Origin: Bradyrhizobium yuanmingense
GTDB taxonomy: Bacteria > Pseudomonadota > Alphaproteobacteria > Rhizobiales > Xanthobacteraceae
NCBI RefSeq assembly: GCF_900094575.1
Contig: NZ_FMAE01000006.1
Span: 62,001 to 126,000, forward strand
Reading direction: 5' to 3'
Length of the DNA stretch: 64,000 bases
A model generated the notes under the pieces. It was not told where the DNA came from and did no database searches. It worked only from the letters and a program-made list of their open reading frames with translations. Numbering within the stretch: position 1 is the stretch's first letter; each line of letters opens with the position of its first letter. Below, in pieces: positions 36,671-44,270 of this stretch. The translations under genes and the position numbers were made by a program.

Positions 36671-37010
36671 GGCACGTCTCCCTGATGACTTGGGGATGAC
36701 GGTAGCGGCGTCTGGACAGGCGCGACGTGAGATGGATCACGCGGGCCGGCGATGCCGGCTGCGTCTCTCCCCTCCACGTTCACCCAAGCTTCGGCGCACG
36801 AGAGCGGGCCGCCTATGTTCCCGGCGCGCGGCTTTGCGGGTTCGTCCACGCGGGCTTGCACACCAAGCAGCCGAAGACGCCGCGAACCCCATGAACCGGG
36901 CATTGCGCTCGCACGTCAAAACCTCTGCAAACATCCCTGTGATCTTGCGGATTGCGCCGGCGTGAGACCACGCGCTAGGCTTGCAAAAGGCACAAGACCA
37001 AGGAGGGCGG
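36671..37010. other. Intergenic region between the membrane protein and an NTF2-like gene
   Basis: About 340 bp with no gene I can support. It provides the upstream regions of two genes, the minus-strand membrane protein and the plus-strand NTF2-like gene. No strong repeat or RNA structure was noticed. Confidence 0.5.
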
Positions 37011-37457
37011 ATGGCAATGACGGTGGAGCAGCTGAATCGCCAACGCGTCGTGCACCTGCTCGATGCCTTCGCGCGCGGCGATATCGAGACGGCGCTGGCC
37101 AGCTGCACCGACGACGTCTATTTCCTCACCCACGCCCCGATTGACGTGCTGCCACATCTGGTGCCGCGCCAGGGCAAGCAGGAGCTGCGCGAGCTGTGGC
37201 AGACGGTCTGGTCGCGCTATTCGGAGGTTCGTTACAAGACGCCGCATATCGTCGCCGAGGGCGAGGCCGTCGCGACCTACATGCACGCTTTTTTCAAGAA
37301 GCGCAGCAACGACCGCATCGTGCAGTTCGACATGGCGGTGTTCTACACGTTTCGCGGCGGACTGGTGGCGGAGATGCGCGAGATCATCGATTCCTACGAC
37401 CTGGTGCAGCAGGTGCTGGAACGGGAGATCGGGCCGCTGATTGCCGGGGCGGACTGA
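37011..37457 (+). CDS. NTF2/SnoaL-like fold protein
   Basis: A 148-aa protein with the SnoaL/NTF2 plan: an N-terminal helix (QLNRQRVVHLLDAFARGDIE), the LASCTDDVYFLTHAPIDVLP strand region, and YTFRGGLVAEMREIIDSYDL at the end. AAGGAGG lies before the ATG. It is followed 203 bp later by a paralogue of similar length, which shares the layout PID-x4-HLV-RQGKQEL against GPIDMFPFLGARQGKDAV. The family includes enzymes and ligand-binding proteins; no function is assigned. Confidence 0.82.
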   Translation: MAMTVEQLNRQRVVHLLDAFARGDIETALASCTDDVYFLTHAPIDVLPHLVPRQGKQELRELWQTVWSRYSEVRYKTPHIVAEGEAVATYMHAFFKKRSNDRIVQFDMAVFYTFRGGLVAEMREIIDSYDLVQQVLEREIGPLIAGAD

Positions 37458-37560
37458 GCGCCGGGACCCGGACAATTACGGGGTTGTATTGTAAATCTCA
37501 CAAAACCCGTTCAAGTGTGCATTGCGAAAACGTGAATTGCGTTTTGGCCGAAATCTGCTA

Positions 37561-37578
37561 ATTTGTTCGTATACAAAT
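37561..37578. promoter_or_regulatory. 18-bp inverted repeat upstream of the second NTF2-like gene
   Basis: The sequence ATTTGT-tcgtat-ACAAAT has perfect 6-bp arms in an AT-rich region of about 100 bp between the paralogues. The centre GTATAC-like block resembles GntR/TetR-style operators. It lies about 80 bp upstream of the start at 37660. Confidence 0.5.
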
Positions 37579-37659
37579 GAGTTGAGCCCTGGCGCCTTGG
37601 TGCGCATGGGGTTGTTTGCCGTTTTTTTTTCCGTAAAGCCAGCTTCAGGACTGCCCCAA

Positions 37660-38100
37660 ATGACAGAGCACAGCCTCTGGCGTTTCTCGCGTGCGTTGCA
37701 CCGCGCGATCAACGACCGGGATTTTAGGGATATCGAGGCCCTGATCGACGAGGACGTCGAGTGGGCGCTCTACGGCCCGATCGACATGTTTCCGTTCCTC
37801 GGCGCGCGCCAGGGCAAGGATGCCGTGCTCGACGTCATCCGCCAGCTCGCCGACAATTTCCAGGTCCGCCGCTTCGACCGCGAGAGCATCATGCTGGGCG
37901 TGGATTCCGCCGCCTCGATGGTGCGCTATTCGCTTACGGCGCTGGATTCCAACAAGCCGATCAGCCTGCGCGTGGCGCAGTTCGCCCAGTTCAGGGCCGG
38001 CAAGCTGATCAGCATGCGGGTGCTGATCGACACCTTCGACCTGGTCGAGCAGGCACTCGGCCGCGCCATTCATCTGCCGAAGATGACCAGCGTCGGCTAA
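37660..38100 (+). CDS. NTF2/SnoaL-like fold protein, paralogue of the preceding gene
   Basis: A 146-aa protein starting MTEHSLWRFSRALHRAINDR. It shares the helix-first layout and the IDEDVEWALYGPIDMFPFLG and TFDLVEQALGRAIHLP ends with the preceding gene. AGGA lies upstream of the ATG. The upstream region holds a near-perfect inverted repeat at 37561-37578. Both may arise from a tandem duplication. Confidence 0.82.
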   Translation: MTEHSLWRFSRALHRAINDRDFRDIEALIDEDVEWALYGPIDMFPFLGARQGKDAVLDVIRQLADNFQVRRFDRESIMLGVDSAASMVRYSLTALDSNKPISLRVAQFAQFRAGKLISMRVLIDTFDLVEQALGRAIHLPKMTSVG

Positions 38101-38127
38101 CGAATGATCCGGACCTGAAGGGCCGCG

Positions 38128-38210
38128 TTAGCGCAAAGTGCGAAGCGGTTTTCCGAGAAGATCATGCGCAAACAACAACCTGAAGCGCGGTGATGATCAT
38201 CGCGCTTCAG
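38128..38210. repeat. Divergent copy of the gatcatgctttaaa repeat
   Basis: gaagcggttttccgagaagatcatgc echoes the 23398-23504 element, and tgaagcgcg/cgcgcttca makes a second hairpin. A nested inverted repeat lies just after it at 38219-38342. Confidence 0.75.
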
Positions 38211-38218
38211 GGGGGACG

Positions 38219-38342
38219 CCAACGGGCCCCGCTGTTCGGGACCGATGACGAGGCGATCGCGACGTCCTGGCCTCCAGCCCCGCCGGATGCCGTCGCATCA
38301 CGAACCTGTCATCGGGCGCGCGCCTTTCGCGCGGCCCGTTGG
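38219..38342. repeat. Nested long inverted repeat
   Basis: The outer arms ccaacgggcc (38219-38228) and ggcccgttgg (38333-38342) and the inner arms ccgatgac (38242-38249) and gtcatcgg (38308-38315) are perfect complements. It lies in the 372-bp gap between the NTF2 paralogue and the exported 302-aa protein. A structured RNA or an orphan palindromic element are both possible. Confidence 0.7.
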
Positions 38343-38472
38343 TTCGCCTTCCCTTGCGAACCGCCACAATTCCGCAACGATAAACCGGCACTTTCAGCGC
38401 CGGAATGGCGCATGGTCATTGCAACCGCTATAGTGGGGCGGACAGCATGCGCTGGGGTTCGCGGGCAGGACG

Positions 38473-39381
38473 ATGGAATTCTCGACAGGGTTTGGCTGGA
38501 CCAGGCTGCCGTTGCTGGCGGCCGCATTCATCTTGAGCTCGGTGCTGACGTTACAGGCACAGATCATTCCGCCCTTCTCCTCACCCGCATCCGACGACGA
38601 GGCCGAGGCGGCCGAAGCCCCCGACGTCAATGATCCCGACATCATGAAGGGCATCGACGTCGACAAGCTCGACTGGAGCCAGATCGCGGTCGATGCCGGG
38701 ACCGGCATCGACCCGATGGCCGCCAAGAAGCGCGCGCAGGCCGCCGCCAGGGAAGGCCTCGACTGGTCGTCGAATCCCAATGCCAACGGCTCCTCGGCGG
38801 TGACCGTGAAGCAATCGGTGTCCTCGTTCTGGGATACCCGAGTCGGCGCCGACATGACGCTGGCGAGCGAGCCCAGGACGATGTCCGAGCTGCTGGCGCA
38901 GAAGGCCACCAACGGCGGCAACCTGCCGCAATCCTCGGGCAGCGCCTGGGCGACGGCAACCGCGCCGGGCGCGGGCGCGATCTGGGACAAGACCGCGGTG
39001 GAAGCCAGGGTCGATCCCGGCGCCGAGCACAGCAAGATCGGGGCGTCGCTGACCAAATCGATGCCGCTGTCGGGCGACACCTCGCTGACGCTGCAGAACG
39101 GCTACAGCGTCAACCAGCAGGGCACCAGTGCGGTCCCCGGCATCGGCGGCCACGTCACGCGCAATTACGAGACCGACCAGAGCGCCAAGGTCACCGTGAC
39201 CGACACCGGCACCAGCATCGTTGCCGGCCAGACGCTGTCGACCACCGACGACAAATGGCTGCGCAAGCTCGGCGCCGAGCAGAAGCTGTTCGACAACGTC
39301 ACCGTATCAGGCTCGGTCGGTGAAACCTCGCAAGGCACGCTGAACAAGAGCGTGACGGCGGGCTTCAAGAAGAGCTGGTGA
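38473..39381 (+). CDS. Exported protein of unknown function (302 aa)
   Basis: A 302-aa protein with a signal-like hydrophobic segment (LLAAAFILSSVLTLQAQ) followed by an acidic linker (ASDDEAEAAEAPDVNDPDI) and DKLDWSQIAVDAGTG. The C-terminal half is repetitive with alternating polar and hydrophobic residues (TSLTLQNGYSVNQQG, VTVSGSVGETSQGT) and ends KSW, consistent with an outer-membrane beta-strand protein. I recognise no family and assign no function. Confidence 0.78.
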   Translation: MEFSTGFGWTRLPLLAAAFILSSVLTLQAQIIPPFSSPASDDEAEAAEAPDVNDPDIMKGIDVDKLDWSQIAVDAGTGIDPMAAKKRAQAAAREGLDWSSNPNANGSSAVTVKQSVSSFWDTRVGADMTLASEPRTMSELLAQKATNGGNLPQSSGSAWATATAPGAGAIWDKTAVEARVDPGAEHSKIGASLTKSMPLSGDTSLTLQNGYSVNQQGTSAVPGIGGHVTRNYETDQSAKVTVTDTGTSIVAGQTLSTTDDKWLRKLGAEQKLFDNVTVSGSVGETSQGTLNKSVTAGFKKSW

Positions 39382-39414
39382 GGCCGGCGCCTCTCCCCGC
39401 CTGCGGGGAGAAGG
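39382..39414. repeat. Half of a ctctcccc-type palindromic unit
   Basis: The arms cctctccccgc and gcggggaga are present directly after the stop codon of the exported 302-aa protein, without the second half. Confidence 0.6.
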
Positions 39415-39598
39415 CCATCACCGCGGCAGCATTCACCCTTCCCTAACCATACGCCACGGCAAAACCCCCGAATGGTCCGGCCTTGCCGCATCTCGGCCCA
39501 TTTGCGGTCAAAATCGGACGCCCTGATACGGCCTGCCTCACAGACGTCGTCGTGCGGGGGAGACTCGCGCTGCGCTCAACGCGAACAGGGGAACAACG

Positions 39599-40021
39599 AT
39601 GAACGCCATGCGTCCTGAAAAGGTCGAAGCCACCGAGACCGAGACGGTCGACACCAACCTCGCCGCCGTGACCGAGGTCGAAGCCGGCATCCGCGACTTC
39701 GTCCGCAACGACATCGCCTATCTGCGCCGTCCGGCCGCGACAACCGCCGACGCGCCGCCGCTCGACCCGAGCGCGGAAGCCACCGTCAACAACGTCAACT
39801 CGCTGATCCAGCGCGTCGCCGGCACCTCCCTCGCCGAGATCGAAAATTTGATCTCCGAGCTCGAGAGCCTGCGCGACCTGCTCCACGCCGAAGGCCAGCG
39901 CGTCCAGCGCGAGATCTCCGGCTACGCCCAGCTCAGCCAGGCCGCGATGAAATCGACCCGCATGATCGCCGACAACGTCGCGCAGTGGAAGCGCGCCGCC
40001 GACGGCCTGCGCAACAGCTGA
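39599..40021 (+). CDS. Coiled-coil protein of unknown function (140 aa)
   Basis: A 140-aa protein. The acidic start EKVEATETETVDTNLAAVTE leads to a linker and a long helical end, NVNSLIQRVAGTSLAEIENL then ISELESLRDLLHAEGQRV, with heptad-like hydrophobic spacing. AGGGGAAC precedes the ATG. A strong terminator follows its stop. No known family is recognised. Confidence 0.8.
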   Translation: MNAMRPEKVEATETETVDTNLAAVTEVEAGIRDFVRNDIAYLRRPAATTADAPPLDPSAEATVNNVNSLIQRVAGTSLAEIENLISELESLRDLLHAEGQRVQREISGYAQLSQAAMKSTRMIADNVAQWKRAADGLRNS

Positions 40022-40045
40022 TCGCCGGTACGAACGCATCATTGG

Positions 40046-40078
40046 CCGCCGCGTTCCGGAAGGGAGCGCGGCGGTTTT
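40046..40078 (+). terminator. Rho-independent terminator of the coiled-coil gene
   Basis: A 12-bp stem (40046-40057 with 40063-40074, one G-U pair) with a 5-nt loop is followed by TTTTGATTT, 25 bp past the stop codon. Confidence 0.9.
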
Positions 40079-40118
40079 GATTTGTTGGTGGGTCACGCAG
40101 CCGTTTCTCCAACACAGG

Positions 40119-40242
40119 TGTCATCACCCGCCTGTGCGCAATTGCGCACAGGGGCGGGTGATCCAGTATTCCACCAGCGCCGGTGATTGAATCGATAGGC
40201 CGCGGCGTACTGGATGCCCCGGACAAGCCGGGGCATGACAGC
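40119..40242. repeat. Palindromic repeat with gtgcgcaattgcgcac centre
   Basis: tgtcatcacccgcctgtgcgcaattgcgcacaggggcgggtgat is followed by a ccagta/tactgg pair and gccccggacaagccggggcatgaca. A shorter relative is at 52519-52567. Confidence 0.75.
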
Positions 40243-40344
40243 GGAGAATGTGGCGCGGCCAACGGCCACCATTGAACCCTCCGGCCCACCCCGGCGACCA
40301 ACGCCAAGCGCCCGTGCTACGGCCGGGCTCAGGGGACATTTCAG

Positions 40345-40482
40345 ATGGAAAGCATTCGGCCCGACACCACGGACCCGATCCCGTTGCGGCCCGCGCCGAA
40401 TCAATTCGGCACGATCATGCTGCGCTTTGTCGGGCTGCTGGCGGTTGCGATCGCCATCCTGGCGTTCGTCTATAGCCGCTGA
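40345..40482 (+). CDS. Small single-pass membrane protein (45 aa)
   Basis: MESIRPDTTDPIPLRPAPNQ precedes one hydrophobic helix (TIMLRFVGLLAVAIAILAF) and ends VYSR. AGGGGACA precedes the ATG. It has a proline-rich cytoplasmic or periplasmic head. It is convergent with the next small gene. No function is assigned. Confidence 0.65.
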   Translation: MESIRPDTTDPIPLRPAPNQFGTIMLRFVGLLAVAIAILAFVYSR

Positions 40483-40520
40483 GCTGCGGCCGGATGCCGG
40501 CCGCGATCGTTAACGAATTC

Positions 40521-40667
40521 TTACCGGGCCGCTTCCGCCGTCGAGGCTTCCAGCGTGTAGGCGCCATCGGCGTAGCCCTTCGCCACCATGCCCGCGACCA
40601 GCATCACGGCCAGCGTCGCGGTCGCGAAGATGAATCCAACAAATTTGAGTGCGCCGCGATCAGCCAT
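40521..40667 (-). CDS. Small single-pass membrane protein (48 aa)
   Basis: MADRGALKFVGFIFATATLA starts a protein of one helix (VGFIFATATLAVMLVAGMV) and a short polar end (YTLEASTAEAAR). GAGGACC precedes the ATG at 40667. It is convergent with the preceding 45-aa gene, with a partial CtrA-like sequence TTAA-N7-TTAC between them at 40510. It could be a small envelope protein of unknown role. Confidence 0.65.
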   Translation of the reverse strand: MADRGALKFVGFIFATATLAVMLVAGMVAKGYADGAYTLEASTAEAAR

Positions 40668-40864
40668 GGTCCTCGTCCCCTGTCGTCTGCCTATTCGTTT
40701 CAAATAGACAGCGACAGGTTCATAATTAGTTAGCAACTGACTGGTTCCGCGAAACTGCTTCGCCGTAACCATGTTGCGCAGGCTTATGGCAGCCACCCGG
40801 AATCGCGTCCATAGCGCGCGGGCAACACTCGCGCACTCATTTGCCCGTTCATCTTGGAACAGAT

Positions 40865-41344
40865 CTAACCGCCCTTGCGCAGCGGCACGAAGGCGGAGGC
40901 GGTGATGGAATAGACCTCCTCGCCGCGCTGGTTGGTGCCGGTGGTGCGGGCCGTCAAAATGCCCCAGCCGGGACGGGAGGCGGAGGCGCGCTTGTCGATG
41001 ACTTCATTGACGTAAGCGACGGTGTCGCCGGCGAGCACCGGCCTGATCCAGCGCAGGTCGCGAAAGCCCGGCGACGGGCCCCACACCGCGACCTCCTCGC
41101 CGCGCGAGGCGGCCTCGCGTGCCAGGCGCTGGCCGTCGGCGACAAGCAGGCTCATGCAGGCCGAGCCGACATGCCAGCCCGAGGCCGCGAGCCCGCCGAA
41201 CAGCGAGTTCTTGCCCTCCTCCTCGTCGAGGTGAAAGCGTTGCGGATCGAACTTGGCGGCGAAGGTCTTGATCTTTTCCGCCGTGAACGTATAGGCGCCG
41301 ATCTCGCGGCGCTGACCGATCGCGATGTCTTCGAAGAACCGCAT
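40865..41344 (-). CDS. MaoC family dehydratase
   Basis: A 159-aa single-hotdog protein. FAAKFDPQRFHLDE carries the Asp and His expected for R-specific enoyl-CoA hydratase activity, and the C-terminal block includes VNEVIDKRASASRPGWGIL. The ATG at 41344 overlaps the stop codon of the upstream MaoC gene (TGATG). Together they may form a heterodimer-like unit, or each may be a single-domain hydratase. Confidence 0.88.
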   Translation of the reverse strand: MRFFEDIAIGQRREIGAYTFTAEKIKTFAAKFDPQRFHLDEEEGKNSLFGGLAASGWHVGSACMSLLVADGQRLAREAASRGEEVAVWGPSPGFRDLRWIRPVLAGDTVAYVNEVIDKRASASRPGWGILTARTTGTNQRGEEVYSITASAFVPLRKGG

Positions 41345-41796
41345 CAGGCCGCTCCCTCGCGCCGCTTGATCAGGATCGGCGAGGTCATCTCGGCGAGCGC
41401 CTGCCCCGCCGCATTGCGCGCGGTGCATTTGAACTTGACAATGCCGAGCTCAGGTCGGCTCTTCGAGGCCCGCGCCTCCAGGACATCGACGTCGAGCGTG
41501 AGATCGTCGCCGGGCCGCAGTGGCGACAGCCAGCGCACCTCGTCGACGCCGGGAGATCCCAGTGACGCGGCGCGCGTGATGAAGCCGTCGGCCATCATCC
41601 GCATCATCAGCGAGCACAGGTGCCAGCCCGAACCGGACAGGCCGCGCAGCATGCTCTCAGCTGCTGCCGCCTCGTCGAGGTGCATCGGCTGCGGATCGAA
41701 CTCGGCGGCAAAGGCCAATATCTCGTCGCGGGTGACGTGGCGCGGGCCGAACGTTCCGAACCGGCCAGGCGGGAAATCTTCGAAGGTCAGGGTCAT
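41344..41796 (-). CDS. MaoC family dehydratase
   Basis: A 150-aa single-hotdog protein starting MTLTFEDFPPGRFGTFGPRH. FAAEFDPQPMHLDE carries the catalytic Asp and His, in the same position as in its neighbour. The C-terminal part has DVDVLEARASKSRPELGIVK. It lies upstream of and overlapping the second MaoC gene. Sequence similarity between the two indicates tandem duplication. Substrate unknown, probably short or medium enoyl-CoA. Confidence 0.88.
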   Translation of the reverse strand: MTLTFEDFPPGRFGTFGPRHVTRDEILAFAAEFDPQPMHLDEAAAAESMLRGLSGSGWHLCSLMMRMMADGFITRAASLGSPGVDEVRWLSPLRPGDDLTLDVDVLEARASKSRPELGIVKFKCTARNAAGQALAEMTSPILIKRREGAA

Positions 41797-41974
41797 CTCG
41801 GAAAGCTTTGCGGGAATGACAGATTGTGGCCGCACTTTGCGGCAATCTCAACCCGCCGGCCCGCATGGCTCGTGCTACATACTTGAGATCGGCGTTGATT
41901 TGAGTCGGATCGATCGACGGCCGAAGCCCGATTTGAAGTCCCGATTTGCCTTGCGATTTGCCTTGGGGAGAGCA

Positions 41975-42271
41975 ATGTTCTCATTCAGCGACCTGTTCCA
42001 GTGGGACCGCTTCATCACGCCGACGATCATCAAGACCTTCTACTGGCTGGTGATCGCGCTGATCTGCCTGTTCGGGCTCTCCGGCATCTTCTCAGGGTTG
42101 GCCGCGATGGCGATCAGCCCATTCGGCGGCTTCCTGGTGCTGCTGTCGTCGATCGCCAGCGTCGTGGTCGGCATCGTGTTCTCGCGCATCGTCGCGGAGC
42201 TGATCCTGATCGTCTTCCGCATCAACGAGCATCTCGGCGCGATCCGGGACCAGGGATCAGGGATGCGGTGA
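41975..42271 (+). CDS. DUF4282-type small membrane protein
   Basis: A 98-aa protein with two hydrophobic helices, TFYWLVIALICLFGLSG and GGFLVLLSSIASVVVGIVF, joined by a short loop. FQWDRFITPTIIKTFYW, then SRIVAELILIVFRINEHL, fit the DUF4282 pattern. GGGGAGAG precedes the ATG. A palindromic repeat follows its stop. Function unknown. Confidence 0.82.
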   Translation: MFSFSDLFQWDRFITPTIIKTFYWLVIALICLFGLSGIFSGLAAMAISPFGGFLVLLSSIASVVVGIVFSRIVAELILIVFRINEHLGAIRDQGSGMR

Positions 42272-42276
42272 TTCCC

Positions 42277-42379
42277 GTCATTCCGGGGCGCCTCGAAGAG
42301 GCGAGCCCGGAATCCATTGAGCCACAGAACAAGCGTATAGATGGATTCCGGGCTCGCGCTTCGCGCGCCCCGGAATGAC
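42277..42379. repeat. Palindromic repeat, gtcattccggggcg type
   Basis: The arms gtcattccggggcgcctcg and gcgcgccccggaatgac enclose cccggaatccat and atggattccggg. Copies lie at 48555-48659 and 50501-50603. It lies between the DUF4282 gene and ychF, 3' to both. Confidence 0.9.
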
Positions 42380-42385
42380 CAGCTC

Positions 42386-43483
42386 CTACGTATTAAACCT
42401 GAAATGCATCACGTCGCCGTCGGCGACGACGTAATCCTTGCCTTCGAGGCGGAGCTTGCCGGCATCGCGGGCACCGGCTTCGCCGCCGAGCGCGACGTAA
42501 TCGTCATACGCGATGGTCTCGGCGCGGATAAAACCCTTCTCGAAATCGGTGTGGATCACGCCGGCCGCCGCCGGCGCCTTGGTGCCGCGATAGATGGTCC
42601 AGGCGCGCGCTTCCTTCGGGCCCACGGTGAAGTAGGTGATGAGGTCGAGCAGGGTGTAGCCGGCGCGGATCAGGCGATCGAGGCCGGCTTCTTCGAGGCC
42701 CAAGGTCTCCAGGAAGTCCGCGCGCTCGTCACGCGAGATGGTCGCGATCTCGGATTCGATCTTGGCGGAGATGACGACGGCAACCGCGCCCTCCTTCGCC
42801 GCCTGCTCCTCGACCGCCTTGGAGAAGGCGTTGCCTGTCGCGGCCGAGCCTTCCTCGACGTTGCAGACATAGAGCACGGGCTTGGACGACAGCAGGCCGA
42901 GCATCGAGAAGGCCCGCTCCTCCTCCGCCTTGCGCTCGACGAGGCGCGCGGGCTTGCCTTCGCGCAAGAGCACCAGGGTGCGGTTGACGAGATCGAGCTG
43001 CTCCTTGGCGTCCTTGTCGTTGCCCTTGGCCTTCTTGGTGAGATTGTCGACGCGCTTCTCGAGGCTGTCGAGATCGGCGAGCATCAGCTCGGTCTCGATG
43101 GTCTCGATGTCCGCGAGCGGGGCGATCTTGCCTTCGACATGGGTGATGTCGGAGTCTTCAAAGCAGCGCACGACATGCGCGATGGCGTCGACCTCGCGGA
43201 TATTGGCCAGGAACTGGTTGCCGAGGCCTTCACCCTTGGAGGCGCCGCGCACGAGGCCTGCGATGTCGACGAAGGTCAGCCGGGTCGGGATGATCTGGCC
43301 CGACTTGGCGATGGCCGCGAGCTTGTCGAGCCTGGGATCGGGCACGGCGACCTCGCCGACATTCGGCTCGATGGTGCAGAAAGGATAGTTCGCGGCCTGC
43401 GCCGCGGCCGTCTCGGTCAGCGCATTGAACAAGGTCGACTTGCCGACATTGGGCAATCCGACGATCCCGCATTTGAATCCCAT
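42386..43483 (-). CDS. ychF: Ribosome-binding ATPase YchF
   Basis: A 365-aa Obg-family P-loop protein. GIVGLPNVGKSTLFNALT is the G1 region, LTFVDIAGLVRGASKGEGLG the switch II/G3 region, and CNVEEGS replaces the usual NKxD-like block, as in YchF, which prefers ATP. The end carries the TGS-like FTVGPKEARAWTIYRGTKAP. Members bind ribosomes and respond to oxidative stress. AGGACC precedes the ATG. It follows pth by about 120 bp on the same strand. Confidence 0.95.
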   Translation of the reverse strand: MGFKCGIVGLPNVGKSTLFNALTETAAAQAANYPFCTIEPNVGEVAVPDPRLDKLAAIAKSGQIIPTRLTFVDIAGLVRGASKGEGLGNQFLANIREVDAIAHVVRCFEDSDITHVEGKIAPLADIETIETELMLADLDSLEKRVDNLTKKAKGNDKDAKEQLDLVNRTLVLLREGKPARLVERKAEEERAFSMLGLLSSKPVLYVCNVEEGSAATGNAFSKAVEEQAAKEGAVAVVISAKIESEIATISRDERADFLETLGLEEAGLDRLIRAGYTLLDLITYFTVGPKEARAWTIYRGTKAPAAAGVIHTDFEKGFIRAETIAYDDYVALGGEAGARDAGKLRLEGKDYVVADGDVMHFRFNT

Positions 43484-43528
43484 GGTGGTCCTGGCCTCCG
43501 CGCTTCGCGCGCAAATGTCTTTCGAACT

Positions 43529-43602
43529 CGTCATGCGCGGGCTTGATCCGCGCATCCATCGTCTTCGAAGGATGGATCGCCGGATCAAGTCCGGCGATGA
43601 CA
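43529..43602. repeat. Palindromic repeat, cgtcatgcgcgggc type, inside a gene string
   Basis: The arms tcgtcatgcgcgggcttgatcc and ggatcaagtccggcgatgac enclose ccatcgtcttcg and gatggatcg. It lies between pth and ychF, genes in the same direction that probably share a transcript. Confidence 0.85.
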
Positions 43603-43606
43603 GGTG

Positions 43607-44212
43607 TTATTCCTTGCCGTTCTCGTCCTTGGTCAAAAACCCCTTCGCCTGCATGGCCAGATGCACCCTGTTGGCGAAGGTCGCGTCCGTGCCCTTGGCA
43701 AGCAGCGCGGCATGCTCGGCCACCGCATCGCAGAGCGTCGCCACCCATTCGTTGTCGGCCTTGGCGAAGTCCGACAGCACATGGCCGTGCACCAGCTCCT
43801 TGACGCCGGGATGACCGATGCCGAGCCGCACCCGGCGATAATCGTTGCCGATATGCGCCGAGATCGAACGCAGGCCGTTATGGCCGGCAATGCCGCCGCC
43901 GATCTTCACCCGCACCTTGCCTGGCGGCAGCTCGAGCTCGTCGTGGAACACGGTGGTGTCGCCCGCGGCGATCTTGAAGAAGCTCGCCGCTTCCTGAACG
44001 CTGCGTCCGGACTCGTTCATGTAGGTCGTGGGCTTGAGCAGGATCACGCGCTCGGGTCCGAGCGCACCTTCCGAGGTCTCGCCCTGAAAGCGGCGGCGCC
44101 ACGGCGCAAAACCATGACGCCGCGCGATCTCGTCGACGGCCATGAAGCCGATATTGTGCCGGTTACGTGCGTATTTCGCGCCGGGATTGCCGAGCCCAAC
44201 AAAGAGTCGCAT
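43607..44212 (-). CDS. pth: Peptidyl-tRNA hydrolase
   Basis: A 201-aa Pth that releases tRNA from stalled peptidyl-tRNA. The start MRLFVGLGNPGAKYARNRHN includes catalytic His19 (His20 in Escherichia coli). The LKPTTYMNESGRSVQ and VFHDELELPPGKVRVKIGGG blocks follow. It is downstream of rplY by 58 bp and upstream of ychF, in the order commonly seen in Rhizobiales. A GC-rich 11-bp hairpin lies between rplY and pth. Confidence 0.96.
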   Translation of the reverse strand: MRLFVGLGNPGAKYARNRHNIGFMAVDEIARRHGFAPWRRRFQGETSEGALGPERVILLKPTTYMNESGRSVQEAASFFKIAAGDTTVFHDELELPPGKVRVKIGGGIAGHNGLRSISAHIGNDYRRVRLGIGHPGVKELVHGHVLSDFAKADNEWVATLCDAVAEHAALLAKGTDATFANRVHLAMQAKGFLTKDENGKE

Positions 44213-44233
44213 GACGCGGCGCGCCCCCCGCTC

Positions 44234-44258
44234 GGCGCGCGGTCAAGGACCGCGCGCC
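44234..44258 (-). other. GC-rich hairpin between rplY and pth
   Basis: A perfect 11-bp stem (44234-44244 with 44248-44258) and 3-nt loop, without a U-run, lies 12 bp past the rplY stop. It could be a processing or attenuation signal. Confidence 0.5.
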
Positions 44259-44270
44259 AGCTTCGAGAGA

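Noticed and set aside
40510..40524. TTAA-N7-TTAC sequence as a second CtrA site
   Set aside because: It lies between two convergent 3' ends, not in a promoter, and deviates from the consensus in the second half.
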